Below the pieces are notes generated by a model, which was given only the letters and a program-made list of their open reading frames with translations, was not told the DNA's origin and made no database searches. Position numbers and translations under genes: made by a program. 64,000 bases of DNA. It comes from Tritonibacter scottomollicae. GTDB lineage: Bacteria; Pseudomonadota; Alphaproteobacteria; Rhodobacterales; Rhodobacteraceae. Below are positions 7,200 through 15,880 of the stretch, piece by piece; within the stretch, counting starts at the first letter, position 1; each line of letters opens with the position of its first letter. The DNA is taken from assembly GCF_003003215.1 (NCBI RefSeq), contig NZ_PVUF01000002.1, positions 186,001-250,000 on the forward strand, in the 5' to 3' direction.

Positions 7200-9458
7200 A
7201 TGACCTGCCTTTTAAACTTGGAAATGAATCTGGCCTCTGGCTCTGCAGCTGCCCTATGGGTGGTGTGTTCTGTTGTGCTGTTTCGGATCACACGAAACAA
7301 CTCATTCGCAGGGCAACTGGCCTTTGTTCTGACCTTGACCGCGATGTTGTGGTGGCTTTTTACCGTTGTTTTAGACTTGGCCTCACCGAGCGAAACCTGC
7401 AAAATTGGATGGTCGCTGGCGGCTTGGCCGGGGATCGTCGTGCTGCCGGTCGCGTGGACATTCTTTGTCTGCGATTACACCTCAAACACACGCCAAAGAA
7501 GGCGAACGCTCCGGCTTTTTGCCTATATGTCGCCGCCCATTTTGGTCAGCGCGATTGCTCTTACGAACGCACAGACACATCTACTCTATGGTGTGGATAC
7601 TCGGCTTGTGACCGAGGGGGCATACACCTATGTCGAATTTGATCATGGCCCTTTGTTTTTTGTTGTTGCCGCGGGTCTCTATGTATTTCTCGTGATTGCT
7701 TTAGGGGTGCTCACGTTTGCTTTTCTGAGAGCAAAGAATGTGATCCGCCCATTTTTGGCGGCATTGATCATTATCACCGCGGCACCGATGGCGGCAAACC
7801 TGTCCTATATTGCGTGGGATTTAACTGTTTTCGGCTTCGATCCGACTCCCTTCACATTTGCAGTTTCGCTCATAGCGCTGAGCTGGCTTCTCGTGAACAA
7901 TTCCATGATGGACACCGCATCTCAGGGGCGGACCCTCATGTTCTATGCCACCCGCGACCCAGTGATCCTGATGGACGCGGATGGACGCCTTGCGGACGCA
8001 AACCCTGCGGCAAGGAATGTGTTCAGGGAGCCAATTTTGCATCAGGGGATGACCCTCGACCAGCTAGACCAAGTTGGACCAATGTTGAGCGACCTCTGCA
8101 AGACGGGTGAAATCCAATGCCTCAAGCCGATCAGGTTCGGCGGGCGTGTCTTCGATTTACGCACGGCTTTGATCGAGAGTCCGATCCAGACCAAGACGCC
8201 GTTACTGGGTTGGCTGGTTTCTCTTGTCGACATCACCGAGAGAGAACGTTCCGCTGAGGCGCTTCGTGAAGCGCTGGCACATGCGGAGGCCGCAAACCGC
8301 GCAAAGACCAATTTCCTCGCCAATGTCAGCCATGAAATACGCACGCCACTGAATGGCGTGCTGGGGATGGTATCGGTATTGAGCGACACTGTGTTGGATA
8401 ACGAGCAGCAGGAATACCTGAAGGTCATCGAAGGCTCCGGGCAAGTTCTGCTCACAACGATCGGGGATGTGCTTGATCTGTCCAAAATCGAAGCAGAGCA
8501 GATGGTGCTGGAAAACAGCCCCTTCGTTCTGCGAGACATCGTCAAGGGCGCAGGCTCCCTGTTCGCGGCAACGGCGGGCGAGAAGGGATTGACGCTGAGC
8601 GTCGACATCGAGGACAGCTTGCCCAAGGTTATCAACGGGGATGTTCACCGGTTTCGACAAGTACTGCACAACCTCGTTTCAAACGCCGTCAAGTTTACCG
8701 AAGTCGGACAGGTTTTGATAAGCGCCACAGCCATTGACGATGGCATGACCCTATTGGTGCGTGTCAGCGATACCGGGCCTGGGGTGCCCGACGAGGCTCG
8801 TGATGCGATCTTCCAGCCGTTTCGTCAGGCCGATAGCAGTGATACGCGAAAATTCGGTGGCACTGGCCTGGGGCTTTCAATCTCCCGAGAGCTTTGTCAT
8901 CTGATGGGGGGGGAATTGCGGCTGGCACCTTCCGCTCCAAAGGGTGCGGTATTCGAAATCAGACTGCCCTTGATCCCGGCAGATGATATCTTGGATCTCG
9001 AAAACCGCCCTGACGCGTTCTCAGATGTATTGCCCGTTATGCCCGTGATGGATGTTCTGGTGGTCGACGACAACAAGACAAACAGGTTCATTTTGGAAAA
9101 GTTCCTGTCCTCATCATCCTGCCGGGTTCAATCCGTCTCAAGTGGAGCAGAAGCAATCGAACTGGCGCGGGATCTGGCTTTCGATATCATCTTGATGGAT
9201 ATTCAAATGCCTGGAATGGATGGGGTCGAGACCACTCGACGGATCCGTTCTCTGGAGCAGGCAGGCGCGCGCGAGCCCGGGTTTATTGTGGCCGTGACGG
9301 CGAATACGATGCCGGAGCAATCGGCTCACTACCTGTCGGCGGGCATGGATGAGGTATTGGCAAAGCCGGTGTCCAAAGAGCCATTTCTTAAGATGATCCA
9401 AACCGTTCGCCGCAAGGTCGCGCAGTGCGCCGAAGACAAGGCGGCGTTGCCGCGGTAA
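7200..9458 (+). CDS. Membrane-bound hybrid sensor histidine kinase
   Basis: A 752-aa kinase-receiver protein. Residues 1-235 form about seven hydrophobic helices like the histidine-kinase N-terminal 7TM sensor domain. A PAS-like segment (about 245-350) and a short coiled coil follow, then HisKA with phospho-acceptor His378 (NVSHEIRTPLNG), HATPase_c with N box NLVSNAVKFT, DTGPGVP and GTGLGLS (about 480-592), and a receiver domain (about 617-740) with phospho-acceptor Asp667 (LMDIQMPGMDG) and Lys in LAKPVS. No separate Hpt protein or response regulator is adjacent, so the output partner is elsewhere. The signal sensed is unknown. Confidence 0.92.
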   Translation: MTCLLNLEMNLASGSAAALWVVCSVVLFRITRNNSFAGQLAFVLTLTAMLWWLFTVVLDLASPSETCKIGWSLAAWPGIVVLPVAWTFFVCDYTSNTRQRRRTLRLFAYMSPPILVSAIALTNAQTHLLYGVDTRLVTEGAYTYVEFDHGPLFFVVAAGLYVFLVIALGVLTFAFLRAKNVIRPFLAALIIITAAPMAANLSYIAWDLTVFGFDPTPFTFAVSLIALSWLLVNNSMMDTASQGRTLMFYATRDPVILMDADGRLADANPAARNVFREPILHQGMTLDQLDQVGPMLSDLCKTGEIQCLKPIRFGGRVFDLRTALIESPIQTKTPLLGWLVSLVDITERERSAEALREALAHAEAANRAKTNFLANVSHEIRTPLNGVLGMVSVLSDTVLDNEQQEYLKVIEGSGQVLLTTIGDVLDLSKIEAEQMVLENSPFVLRDIVKGAGSLFAATAGEKGLTLSVDIEDSLPKVINGDVHRFRQVLHNLVSNAVKFTEVGQVLISATAIDDGMTLLVRVSDTGPGVPDEARDAIFQPFRQADSSDTRKFGGTGLGLSISRELCHLMGGELRLAPSAPKGAVFEIRLPLIPADDILDLENRPDAFSDVLPVMPVMDVLVVDDNKTNRFILEKFLSSSSCRVQSVSSGAEAIELARDLAFDIILMDIQMPGMDGVETTRRIRSLEQAGAREPGFIVAVTANTMPEQSAHYLSAGMDEVLAKPVSKEPFLKMIQTVRRKVAQCAEDKAALPR

Positions 9459-9692
9459 CCGGCATGACCCGGCGGGCAGACCGCATCGGGCAGGACCTAT
9501 TGCGCAAACAAGACAGTCAAGAACAGGCTCCATACCACTCTCTGTGCACGAGACCTTCTCCCGGGAGGTGATTGAGTGGTCTACCTCGGCGCACGTGGCA
9601 TCGATATTTTCGCGTGATCATGCAGTCTGAAGCAACGACGACAGTTTCGCCATGCCGCTTGACAGGGATTGCGCTGCTGACGCAAGAGAGGG

Positions 9693-9882
9693 GCGATGGT
9701 TCCCCGACGCCAAAGGCAAGTGGGATGAAAAGGGAATTCGGTGAGGAGGAGCCCAGAGGCGCCAAATCCGAAACTGCCCCCGCAACTGTAAGCGGCAAGT
9801 GCCCCGTCACGCACCACTGATCCACCGGGATCGGGAAGGGACGAGAGCGCAATGATCCGCAAGTCAGGAGACCTGCCATCAC
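9693..9882 (+). promoter_or_regulatory. Cobalamin (AdoCbl-type) riboswitch
   Basis: The conserved core is recognisable in order: an early GATGGTTCC segment, an AAGGGAATTCGGTG block, the hallmark CTGCCCCCGCAACTGTAAGC near 9775-9794, a B12-box-like CACCACTG, and the closing GCAAGTCAGGAGACCTGCC near 9859-9877. It lies on the plus strand upstream of the ferredoxin-domain gene and the btuFCD-like genes, exactly where corrinoid-responsive control is expected. The 5' boundary is approximate. The stretch from 9459 to 9692 upstream of it holds nothing else I can identify. Confidence 0.93.
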
Positions 9883-9962
9883 GACTGTAAACCAAGCGGG
9901 CGGTGGGCCTGCGGAGGACGTGATGACAGATGCCAAAGGTCTTATGAACCGCAGCGACCCGT

Positions 9963-9975
9963 CTCCTGTCAGGAG
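9963..9975 (+). promoter_or_regulatory. Shine-Dalgarno-sequestering hairpin (riboswitch expression platform)
   Basis: CTCCT at 9963-9967 pairs with AGGAG at 9971-9975 over a 3-nt loop. The 3' arm is the ribosome-binding site of the gene starting at 9982. This suggests the riboswitch works by blocking translation initiation instead of by termination; no U-tract is seen between 9882 and 9982. Confidence 0.55.
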
Positions 9976-9981
9976 GTTGGT

Positions 9982-10701
9982 ATGCACGCGTATCTTTACC
10001 TGATTTCCGCCACCTATGTGAGCGCGCGACGCTTTGCCATGTTGGCACAAAAGCTCGAAGGCGCAACTGCGGGTCCTGCATTGGCGATCCGGCTGGAAGC
10101 GGAAGGTGCGGGCCTCTGGTCTGCTCTTGATGAATTGCGCGCACGCGGCGCAACACGAATTGATCTGCGGCCCGTGGGGTTGCCGTTTTCGCAGTCATTG
10201 GAGAAATGGCTTCCCGGGGCTGCAGGCGCATGGCTTGCCCGGCAGGACCTGCCAGTGCCCGAGTTGTATTTTGCTGCCAGCCCAGAAAGTGACATGGGCG
10301 TGATCACTGCAGTCGCCCGGGCTGAGCTGCCAATGCGCCGAATTTCTGAGCAGCCAAAGGGGGAAAGAGGCAAGGGCTGGGACCTGCCGCCATCTCATCA
10401 GCACCACTTGTTGGTCTGCACGGGGCCTCGCTGTCACGTGAAAGACGCCCCAAATCTCGCCGACGTCCTGAAAGTCGAAATCCGTCGGGCGGGGCTTGGG
10501 GACAGTTGTCTCGTCACCACGACGGGCTGTGTTTTTCCCTGCAACGCCGGCCCGGTGATCGTGCACTACCCGCGTGGCGACTGGTATCGCATGGCGGACC
10601 GTGCGGACATTCAGAATTTTGTCGCCACCGTTCTTGCGCGCGGTGGCAGGCTTGAATCACTTATTTTCCATCAAACTGGAGTCTCCCATGAAACTGCGTA
10701 G
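9982..10701 (+). CDS. (2Fe-2S) ferredoxin-domain protein, riboswitch-controlled, cobalamin-associated
   Basis: A 239-aa two-part protein. Residues about 137-225 match the thioredoxin-like [2Fe-2S] ferredoxin family: HHLLVCTGPRC supplies two cysteines and TTTGCVFPCNAGPVIVHYP supplies the C-X3-C pair. The N-terminal ~130 residues are less familiar; the length and position allow a degenerate CbiX/sirohydrochlorin-chelatase-like fold, but no metal-binding His pair is obvious. AGGAGG precedes the ATG. Its end overlaps the btuF start by 14 bp, so it is translationally coupled to the importer, and it stands first behind a B12 riboswitch. A redox or metal-handling role in corrinoid uptake or remodelling is inferred. 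Confidence 0.75.
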   Translation: MHAYLYLISATYVSARRFAMLAQKLEGATAGPALAIRLEAEGAGLWSALDELRARGATRIDLRPVGLPFSQSLEKWLPGAAGAWLARQDLPVPELYFAASPESDMGVITAVARAELPMRRISEQPKGERGKGWDLPPSHQHHLLVCTGPRCHVKDAPNLADVLKVEIRRAGLGDSCLVTTTGCVFPCNAGPVIVHYPRGDWYRMADRADIQNFVATVLARGGRLESLIFHQTGVSHETA

Positions 10702-11620
10702 CCTGCTGCTGCCGCTTGGTCTTTTTGCTTCCGCCGCAAACGCTGATCCTATCAAAGTCGAAAGCTGCGGCGTGTCTCATACGTTTGAAAGCGTGCCATC
10801 CCGGGCCATAACTCTGAACCAGCAGGCTACAGAAGTCATGTTGGCCTTGGGGCTTGAGAAATCTCTGGTCGGTACGGCCTATCTGGACGACGCAATTCCG
10901 GAGCAATGGCAGGCCGCGTATAACAGTATTCCCGTGCTGGCAGAGAAATACCCAGCCGCCGAGGTGGTGTTGGCGAAGGAACCAGACTTTCTTTTTGCAG
11001 GATTTGGGTCAGCGTTTTCCGAGGACAACCTGGGCGCGGCAGAGAAGTGGCACGGGCTGGGTATCGGGACCTATCTTGTGGATGCCTCCTGCAAGGTCAA
11101 ACACCCGAAGGATGTTCCGCTGACGGTCGAGCCGATCTTTCATGACATCGAAACTGTTGGAAAGCTGTTCGCGGTCGAAGCCCGTGCTGAAGAGCTTGTA
11201 ACGGGGCTGAAGGCACGCCTCGATGTGGTGCAGGAGGACCCGGCAGGCGCGGAACAAACGGCATTCATCTATGATAGCGGCACCGATACGCCGTTTTCGA
11301 TCGGGTGTTGCGGTGGCCCTGCGTTGCTGGCCAGGCTGACCGGGCTAGAGAGTATCAGCGCCGATGTGCCTGGTACTTGGGTGGACTTGTCGTGGGAGCG
11401 TGTGATGGCGGCCGACCCGGATATGATCCTGTTAATCGAAGCGGATTGGTCCACGGCTGCGGACAAGCGTGCGCATATGGAGACCGATCCGGTACTGAGT
11501 GAGCTTCGGGCGGTGAAAGAAGGGCGCTTCGTGACCGTGCCCTTTTCCGAAACCCTGCTGGGCATGCGATTTGTCGATGGGGTCGAGACCGTGAACCGCC
11601 AACTCGCCGGATTGAAGTAA
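10688..11620 (+). CDS. btuF: BtuF-type periplasmic corrinoid-binding protein
   Basis: A 310-aa type III ABC binding protein. Signal peptide 1-19 (cut after NA in ASAANA). The two lobes carry typical features: SRAITLNQQATEVMLALGL in the N lobe and PDMILLIEADW plus LLGMRFVDGVETVNRQLAG in the C lobe. ATG 10688 gives the signal peptide; the frame stays open upstream without one. Several cysteines (ESCGVSHTF, VDASCKVKHP, SIGCCGGPAL) are unusual for BtuF and could be structural. The upstream riboswitch makes cobalamin or a precursor the likely ligand; a siderophore-type ligand would be the alternative. Confidence 0.82.
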   Translation: MKLRSLLLPLGLFASAANADPIKVESCGVSHTFESVPSRAITLNQQATEVMLALGLEKSLVGTAYLDDAIPEQWQAAYNSIPVLAEKYPAAEVVLAKEPDFLFAGFGSAFSEDNLGAAEKWHGLGIGTYLVDASCKVKHPKDVPLTVEPIFHDIETVGKLFAVEARAEELVTGLKARLDVVQEDPAGAEQTAFIYDSGTDTPFSIGCCGGPALLARLTGLESISADVPGTWVDLSWERVMAADPDMILLIEADWSTAADKRAHMETDPVLSELRAVKEGRFVTVPFSETLLGMRFVDGVETVNRQLAGLK

Positions 11621-12628
11621 GTGTCACGGGGATCGCCACTGTTGCTGCCGCTGTCCGTCGTTGCGTTGTTCCTCGCGATGGCGGCCGGTATCCTATGGGG
11701 GACGGCTGAGATCTCATGGAGCGAGCGGTTGGCGATTCTCATGCGGAGCGAGGACGCCCCGCGCGGTCTGTCTCTGATCATCTGGCAGTGGCGTGTCCCA
11801 CGTGTGCTGGCGGTTGGCATGATTGGTGCGGGGCTGACGCTTGCAGGGGTGTTGATGCAGACTGCGCTGCGCAATCCTATGGCCGACCCGTACCTGATGG
11901 GGTTGTCCTCCGGTGCGTCGGCGGCGGCTGTGGGGGCGATCATCTGGTTTCCCGCCAGTGTGACGACGACGCTTGGGTTGCCGTTGATTGCATTTCTGGG
12001 CGCGGCATCCGCGTTCCTCTTGACCATCGGCCTATCCACCCGGCGCGGGAGGTCGCTCGACCCGTTGGTGGTGATCTTGGCCGGAGTTGCCGTGTCCCTG
12101 ATGTTCCAGGCATTGACCGCGTTTTTCCTCTATGTCGGTGATCCCCACGCGACTCGCAACGCCATGGGCTGGTTGATGGGAACCGCTGCAGGGACCGATT
12201 GGCAGGAACTTCCGCTGTTGTTTGCGGTGTTGCTTGTGTCCCTGGCTTTGGCCCTCTTCACGACGTCAAAACTGGATGCGACACTTCTCGGTGATGAGCG
12301 TGCGCTGTCGCTTGGGGTGCATGTGGGACGTATGCGCGTCCTTGTTTTTCTCATTACCGTCGCTCTGACAGGTGTGGCTGTCGCGGTTGCGGGTATCGTT
12401 GGGTTTATCGGCTTGATCCTGCCCCATATGGGACGTTTGCTGGTGGGCGCCCGTCACCGAGTTTTGATTCCGCAGGCAATGGTGTTGGGGGCGGTGACCT
12501 TGATCCTTGTCGACTTGGCCTGTCGGGTTGTGCTGGCCCCGGAAGAGCTTCCGCTTGGAGTCCTGCTGGCGTTGCTGGCGGCGCCGCCGTTCATCTACAT
12601 ATTGCGAGGTATGTCACGTGTCCGCTGA
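11621..12628 (+). CDS. btuC: BtuC/FecCD-type ABC transporter permease
   Basis: A 335-aa, about ten-helix permease of the FecCD family, with RVPRVLAVGMIGAGLTLAG, the conserved NPMADPYLMGLSSGASAAA loop and GFIGLILPHMGRLLVG near the C-terminal coupling region. It begins with GTG directly after the btuF stop codon, with no spacer, so translation is coupled. Part of the riboswitch-controlled uptake operon. Confidence 0.9.
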   Translation: MSRGSPLLLPLSVVALFLAMAAGILWGTAEISWSERLAILMRSEDAPRGLSLIIWQWRVPRVLAVGMIGAGLTLAGVLMQTALRNPMADPYLMGLSSGASAAAVGAIIWFPASVTTTLGLPLIAFLGAASAFLLTIGLSTRRGRSLDPLVVILAGVAVSLMFQALTAFFLYVGDPHATRNAMGWLMGTAAGTDWQELPLLFAVLLVSLALALFTTSKLDATLLGDERALSLGVHVGRMRVLVFLITVALTGVAVAVAGIVGFIGLILPHMGRLLVGARHRVLIPQAMVLGAVTLILVDLACRVVLAPEELPLGVLLALLAAPPFIYILRGMSRVR

Positions 12629-13412
12629 TCCCATCCTTGAAATTCGCGATCTCTCCATTGCGGTTGGAGGTCTGCCCTACGTGAGCAACCTGTCACTGTC
12701 GGTCGGTCGTGGTCGTTTCCATGGGCTGCTGGGGCCAAACGGGGCGGGCAAGACCACCGTATTGCGGGCACTCTACCGTGCGTTGCAGCCGCAGGCAGGC
12801 GAAATCCTGCTGGATGGCCAGCCGCAGCAGGGTTTCAGCCCAGCGGCATGGTCCCGACGCGTTGGCGCATTGGTGCAGGGCGGTGGCTTGCTGTCCGGGT
12901 TGACGCCAGCTGATATTGTGGAAATCGGGCTGACCATGCGCGCAATGACCGCCCGAGACCGGGGACGCGCGACACAAGACGCATTGCAGCTGGTGGGACT
13001 GGCCGACAAGGCGGAGCAGGATGCCGAGAGCCTGTCCGGCGGGGAATTGCAGCGATGTTACTTCGCGCAGCTTCTGGCCTGTGATCCCGAAGTCTATGTG
13101 CTGGACGAGCCAACCAACCATCTGGATCTGCACTACCAGCTGCGCTTGCTCGATGAGGTGAAGCGGCGAGGACGTACCGCCATCGTATCATTTCATGACC
13201 TCGGTATCGCTGCGCGCTACTGTGACTATGTGCATTTGATGTGTGATGGCGCTCTGGTCGCGGAGGGAGAGCCTGCCGCGGTTTTGACCAGAGATGTCCT
13301 GTGCCGCTACTATCGGGTGGACGGTGTTCTTGAGGGGCATAGTCTCAGACTGGAGGGGCCGGTCCTTGACGATAGGTCCGCCCCCGCGCCGTTGATGCAT
13401 GTTGCCGAGTAG
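12618..13412 (+). CDS. btuD: BtuD-type ABC transporter ATP-binding protein
   Basis: A 264-aa ATPase with Walker A GPNGAGKTT, signature LSGGELQRCYFAQ, Walker B VYVLDEPTNHLD and switch His in VSFHDLG. The GTG at 12618 puts the conserved start (DPILEIRDLSI) at residue 4 and overlaps the permease by 11 bp; the frame is open further upstream but that part overlaps the permease in another frame. Last gene of the operon. It converges on the chemoreceptor gene with an 11-bp gap. Confidence 0.9.
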   Translation: MSADPILEIRDLSIAVGGLPYVSNLSLSVGRGRFHGLLGPNGAGKTTVLRALYRALQPQAGEILLDGQPQQGFSPAAWSRRVGALVQGGGLLSGLTPADIVEIGLTMRAMTARDRGRATQDALQLVGLADKAEQDAESLSGGELQRCYFAQLLACDPEVYVLDEPTNHLDLHYQLRLLDEVKRRGRTAIVSFHDLGIAARYCDYVHLMCDGALVAEGEPAAVLTRDVLCRYYRVDGVLEGHSLRLEGPVLDDRSAPAPLMHVAE

Positions 13413-13423
13413 CGCTGCGCCCT

Positions 13424-15631
13424 TCAGGCGACCTTGTCGGAGCGGTGCATCTCATCCCAACCTTGGTCGGCACCAGCAGAACGCGGCGTATCCTGTTCGA
13501 TCTTGAAGCGTTTGACGGATGCCACGAGTTTTGCGGCTTCGTTGCGCAACAATTGTGCCGATGCTGCTGTTTCTTCGAGCATGGCAGCGTTTTGCTGCGA
13601 ACTCTGATCGAGCTGGGTCACCGCGGAATTGACCTCGGTCAGGCTACTTGACTGATCCACCGTGGCGGCCGCGATCTGGTCCACCATTGTCACCATGTTC
13701 GTGACCGTTTCCTTGATTGCGTTCAGCTCTATGCCGGTGCGGCTGACAAGCTCCACGCCTTGGGTTACCTCGTTGGAGCTATGACGGATCAACTGGTTGA
13801 TTTCCTCGGTGGCATCAGCAGAGCGCTGCGCCAAAGCTCGCACTTCAGATGCAACAACTGCAAATCCCGCGCCTGCTTCGCCGGCGCGCGCGGCTTCGAC
13901 ACCCGCATTCAGCGCCAAGAGGTTTGTCTGGAACGACACGCCCTCGATCATATCGGTGATCTTGCTGATGGCCTCGGAAGCCTCGCGAATTCGGTTGATC
14001 GAGGCGGTGGTTTCCTCAGCTACGACAAGCGTGGAGTTCACCCGATTTTGTGCGTCCTGTACAAAGGCATGCGCTTGCTTTGAATTGGACGCCGTGCCTT
14101 TCACGGCATCGCTCAATACCTGCATCGCACCTGAAGTCTCTTCCAGCGATGCGGCAGAGTCCTCACCCCGTTTGGAGGCATCCAGCGAAGCGGATGCGAT
14201 TTCGTTGGCCGTGTGGTTCAGTGTGACGCTGCTTTCGGCAAGTTGCTTGATCACCTCGGTAAGTGTCTGGCTCAATTCGTCCACTGCGCTTGATATTTCC
14301 GAGAACACGCCTTTGTGGTTGTCCGGCATGCGTTCTGTCAGGTCACCCTGAGATAGGGCATTGATCGTGAACCGCACATCGCCAAGACCTCTTTCTACCA
14401 CGTCGCCGATCGCGTTGACCCCATGGCCAAGCACGGCGAAGTCCCCGCTGTCATCCTCTATCGGAATGCGCAGTGAGAAATCCCCTTCCGCACAGGCGCT
14501 TATGACTTTGGAAATTTCGGTGGAAAGACGGTCCTTTTCTTGCTGTCCCTTCCGAAAGTTCTCGATTGCATTGCAGACAGCCTTCACTTCTCTGATGGCG
14601 GATCGAGGGGTCTCCTCGTCGAATTGTCCAGCCAGCATTTTTTCCAGAACTGTTTGCACGCGCAGCAAGGGCTTCGCAATCTTCTGAGCGAGGGTAAAGG
14701 CCAGCGTCACGAATATGGCAAGCCCAATCAAACCTGCGACAGCCGCGCGTTGCACCAGAACCTGTTGCGCCGCCTTTGAGGTGATGACGACCTCTTCTCG
14801 ACGCTGGTGTATATTTTGCAAAATCCCGGCAAGGATCGGTTCTGCTGCAGCATATCGATCAGACAATGTTTCGGTCAGCTGTTTTGCGCTGAGGGTCTCT
14901 GTGACATAGGCGCTGAAGCTATCCTGGTAGTGGGTCAAGAGTTGCTCGATTTCCGCCTGTTGGTCCGCGCTGTCATAGTAGGAGATCGGGAAGTTGCGGA
15001 ATTCGTCAACCCGGGCGTTCAGCCGGTCCAGGTATTTTGTGTTCTGCCGCATTATGAAATCTTTTTCATGCCGGCGCATCATCAGCATCTTTACCTGCAT
15101 TTCCGGATAGCTTGTATTCTTCAGGCTTTCCTCGACCTCGTGAACTGCCTTACGCAATTGTCCCTGTAGTCCGGTTGTCTCATCAAAGCCGAGCGCCCTG
15201 TTGCTCTCCACAACATCGGCAAAGCTGGTCGCATAGGCGGTCACGGCGGTTTGAAGAGCCGTTAGATCTGCCGCGGACTGGTCCAAGCCATTGAGCTCGC
15301 CCAACTGTGTTTGTGCAGAAAGCAGTGTCTCGTTCAGATGTGCAATGACATCCGCGTGCCGCGCGACATCGGCGTCGCCCAAGCGCAGGAGAAAGTCCTT
15401 TTCCGCTCGGCGTGCCTGCAAGAATGCCAGTTCCAGCTGCACGATCGTCGCATCCAGTTCCTGAATTTTCTCGATTTCAGTCTGGTGGCCGTCCCGCGCA
15501 TCGTGTGTGTAAAAGGACAGGCCGATCAGAGAAAACATGATGAGGGCCGCCAGTCCGACGATGGACAGGATTGCGGTACGGATGGAGATACTCATGGGCA
15601 TCGCGTGTCTCATGTACAGTTTCGATGCCAT
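13424..15631 (-). CDS. Methyl-accepting chemotaxis protein with HBM-type periplasmic domain
   Basis: A 735-aa chemoreceptor. TM1 lies near residues 16-38, a long all-helical periplasmic region of about 250 residues (RRAEKDFLLRLGD, MRRHEKDFIMRQNTKYLDR) looks like a helical bimodular (HBM) sensor, TM2 lies near 290-312, then HAMP (IAKPLLRVQTVLEKM), a second HAMP-like stretch, and the methyl-accepting signalling domain with the hairpin tip EVRALAQRSADATEEI. HBM receptors of the McpS type bind TCA intermediates or small acids; the ligand here is unknown. Several Met codons compete near the start (15631, 15613, 15601, 15595); no ribosome site decides between them. Confidence 0.9.
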   Translation of the reverse strand: MASKLYMRHAMPMSISIRTAILSIVGLAALIMFSLIGLSFYTHDARDGHQTEIEKIQELDATIVQLELAFLQARRAEKDFLLRLGDADVARHADVIAHLNETLLSAQTQLGELNGLDQSAADLTALQTAVTAYATSFADVVESNRALGFDETTGLQGQLRKAVHEVEESLKNTSYPEMQVKMLMMRRHEKDFIMRQNTKYLDRLNARVDEFRNFPISYYDSADQQAEIEQLLTHYQDSFSAYVTETLSAKQLTETLSDRYAAAEPILAGILQNIHQRREEVVITSKAAQQVLVQRAAVAGLIGLAIFVTLAFTLAQKIAKPLLRVQTVLEKMLAGQFDEETPRSAIREVKAVCNAIENFRKGQQEKDRLSTEISKVISACAEGDFSLRIPIEDDSGDFAVLGHGVNAIGDVVERGLGDVRFTINALSQGDLTERMPDNHKGVFSEISSAVDELSQTLTEVIKQLAESSVTLNHTANEIASASLDASKRGEDSAASLEETSGAMQVLSDAVKGTASNSKQAHAFVQDAQNRVNSTLVVAEETTASINRIREASEAISKITDMIEGVSFQTNLLALNAGVEAARAGEAGAGFAVVASEVRALAQRSADATEEINQLIRHSSNEVTQGVELVSRTGIELNAIKETVTNMVTMVDQIAAATVDQSSSLTEVNSAVTQLDQSSQQNAAMLEETAASAQLLRNEAAKLVASVKRFKIEQDTPRSAGADQGWDEMHRSDKVA

Positions 15632-15880
15632 TTTTATATCGAGAATAAGTTAAGCTATCGTTCTGATGGGAACCTCTCGTAGACAGTGGGAGGCATGTTT
15701 TTCAGTGGAATTGTAGCCAAACGTGGAAAGCGCCTCTGTCTGGATTTCAAGTTTTCCAAACAGTGGTTGTGGAGGGCTCAGTTCCCTGACGCACCGTAAA
15801 AGTAGACAGGGCACACCTTCTGCGTGCTGATCAGCGCAGGGGAGATGCAGCTGTGTGCCGCGTGGCGGAGGAGGAATGTC

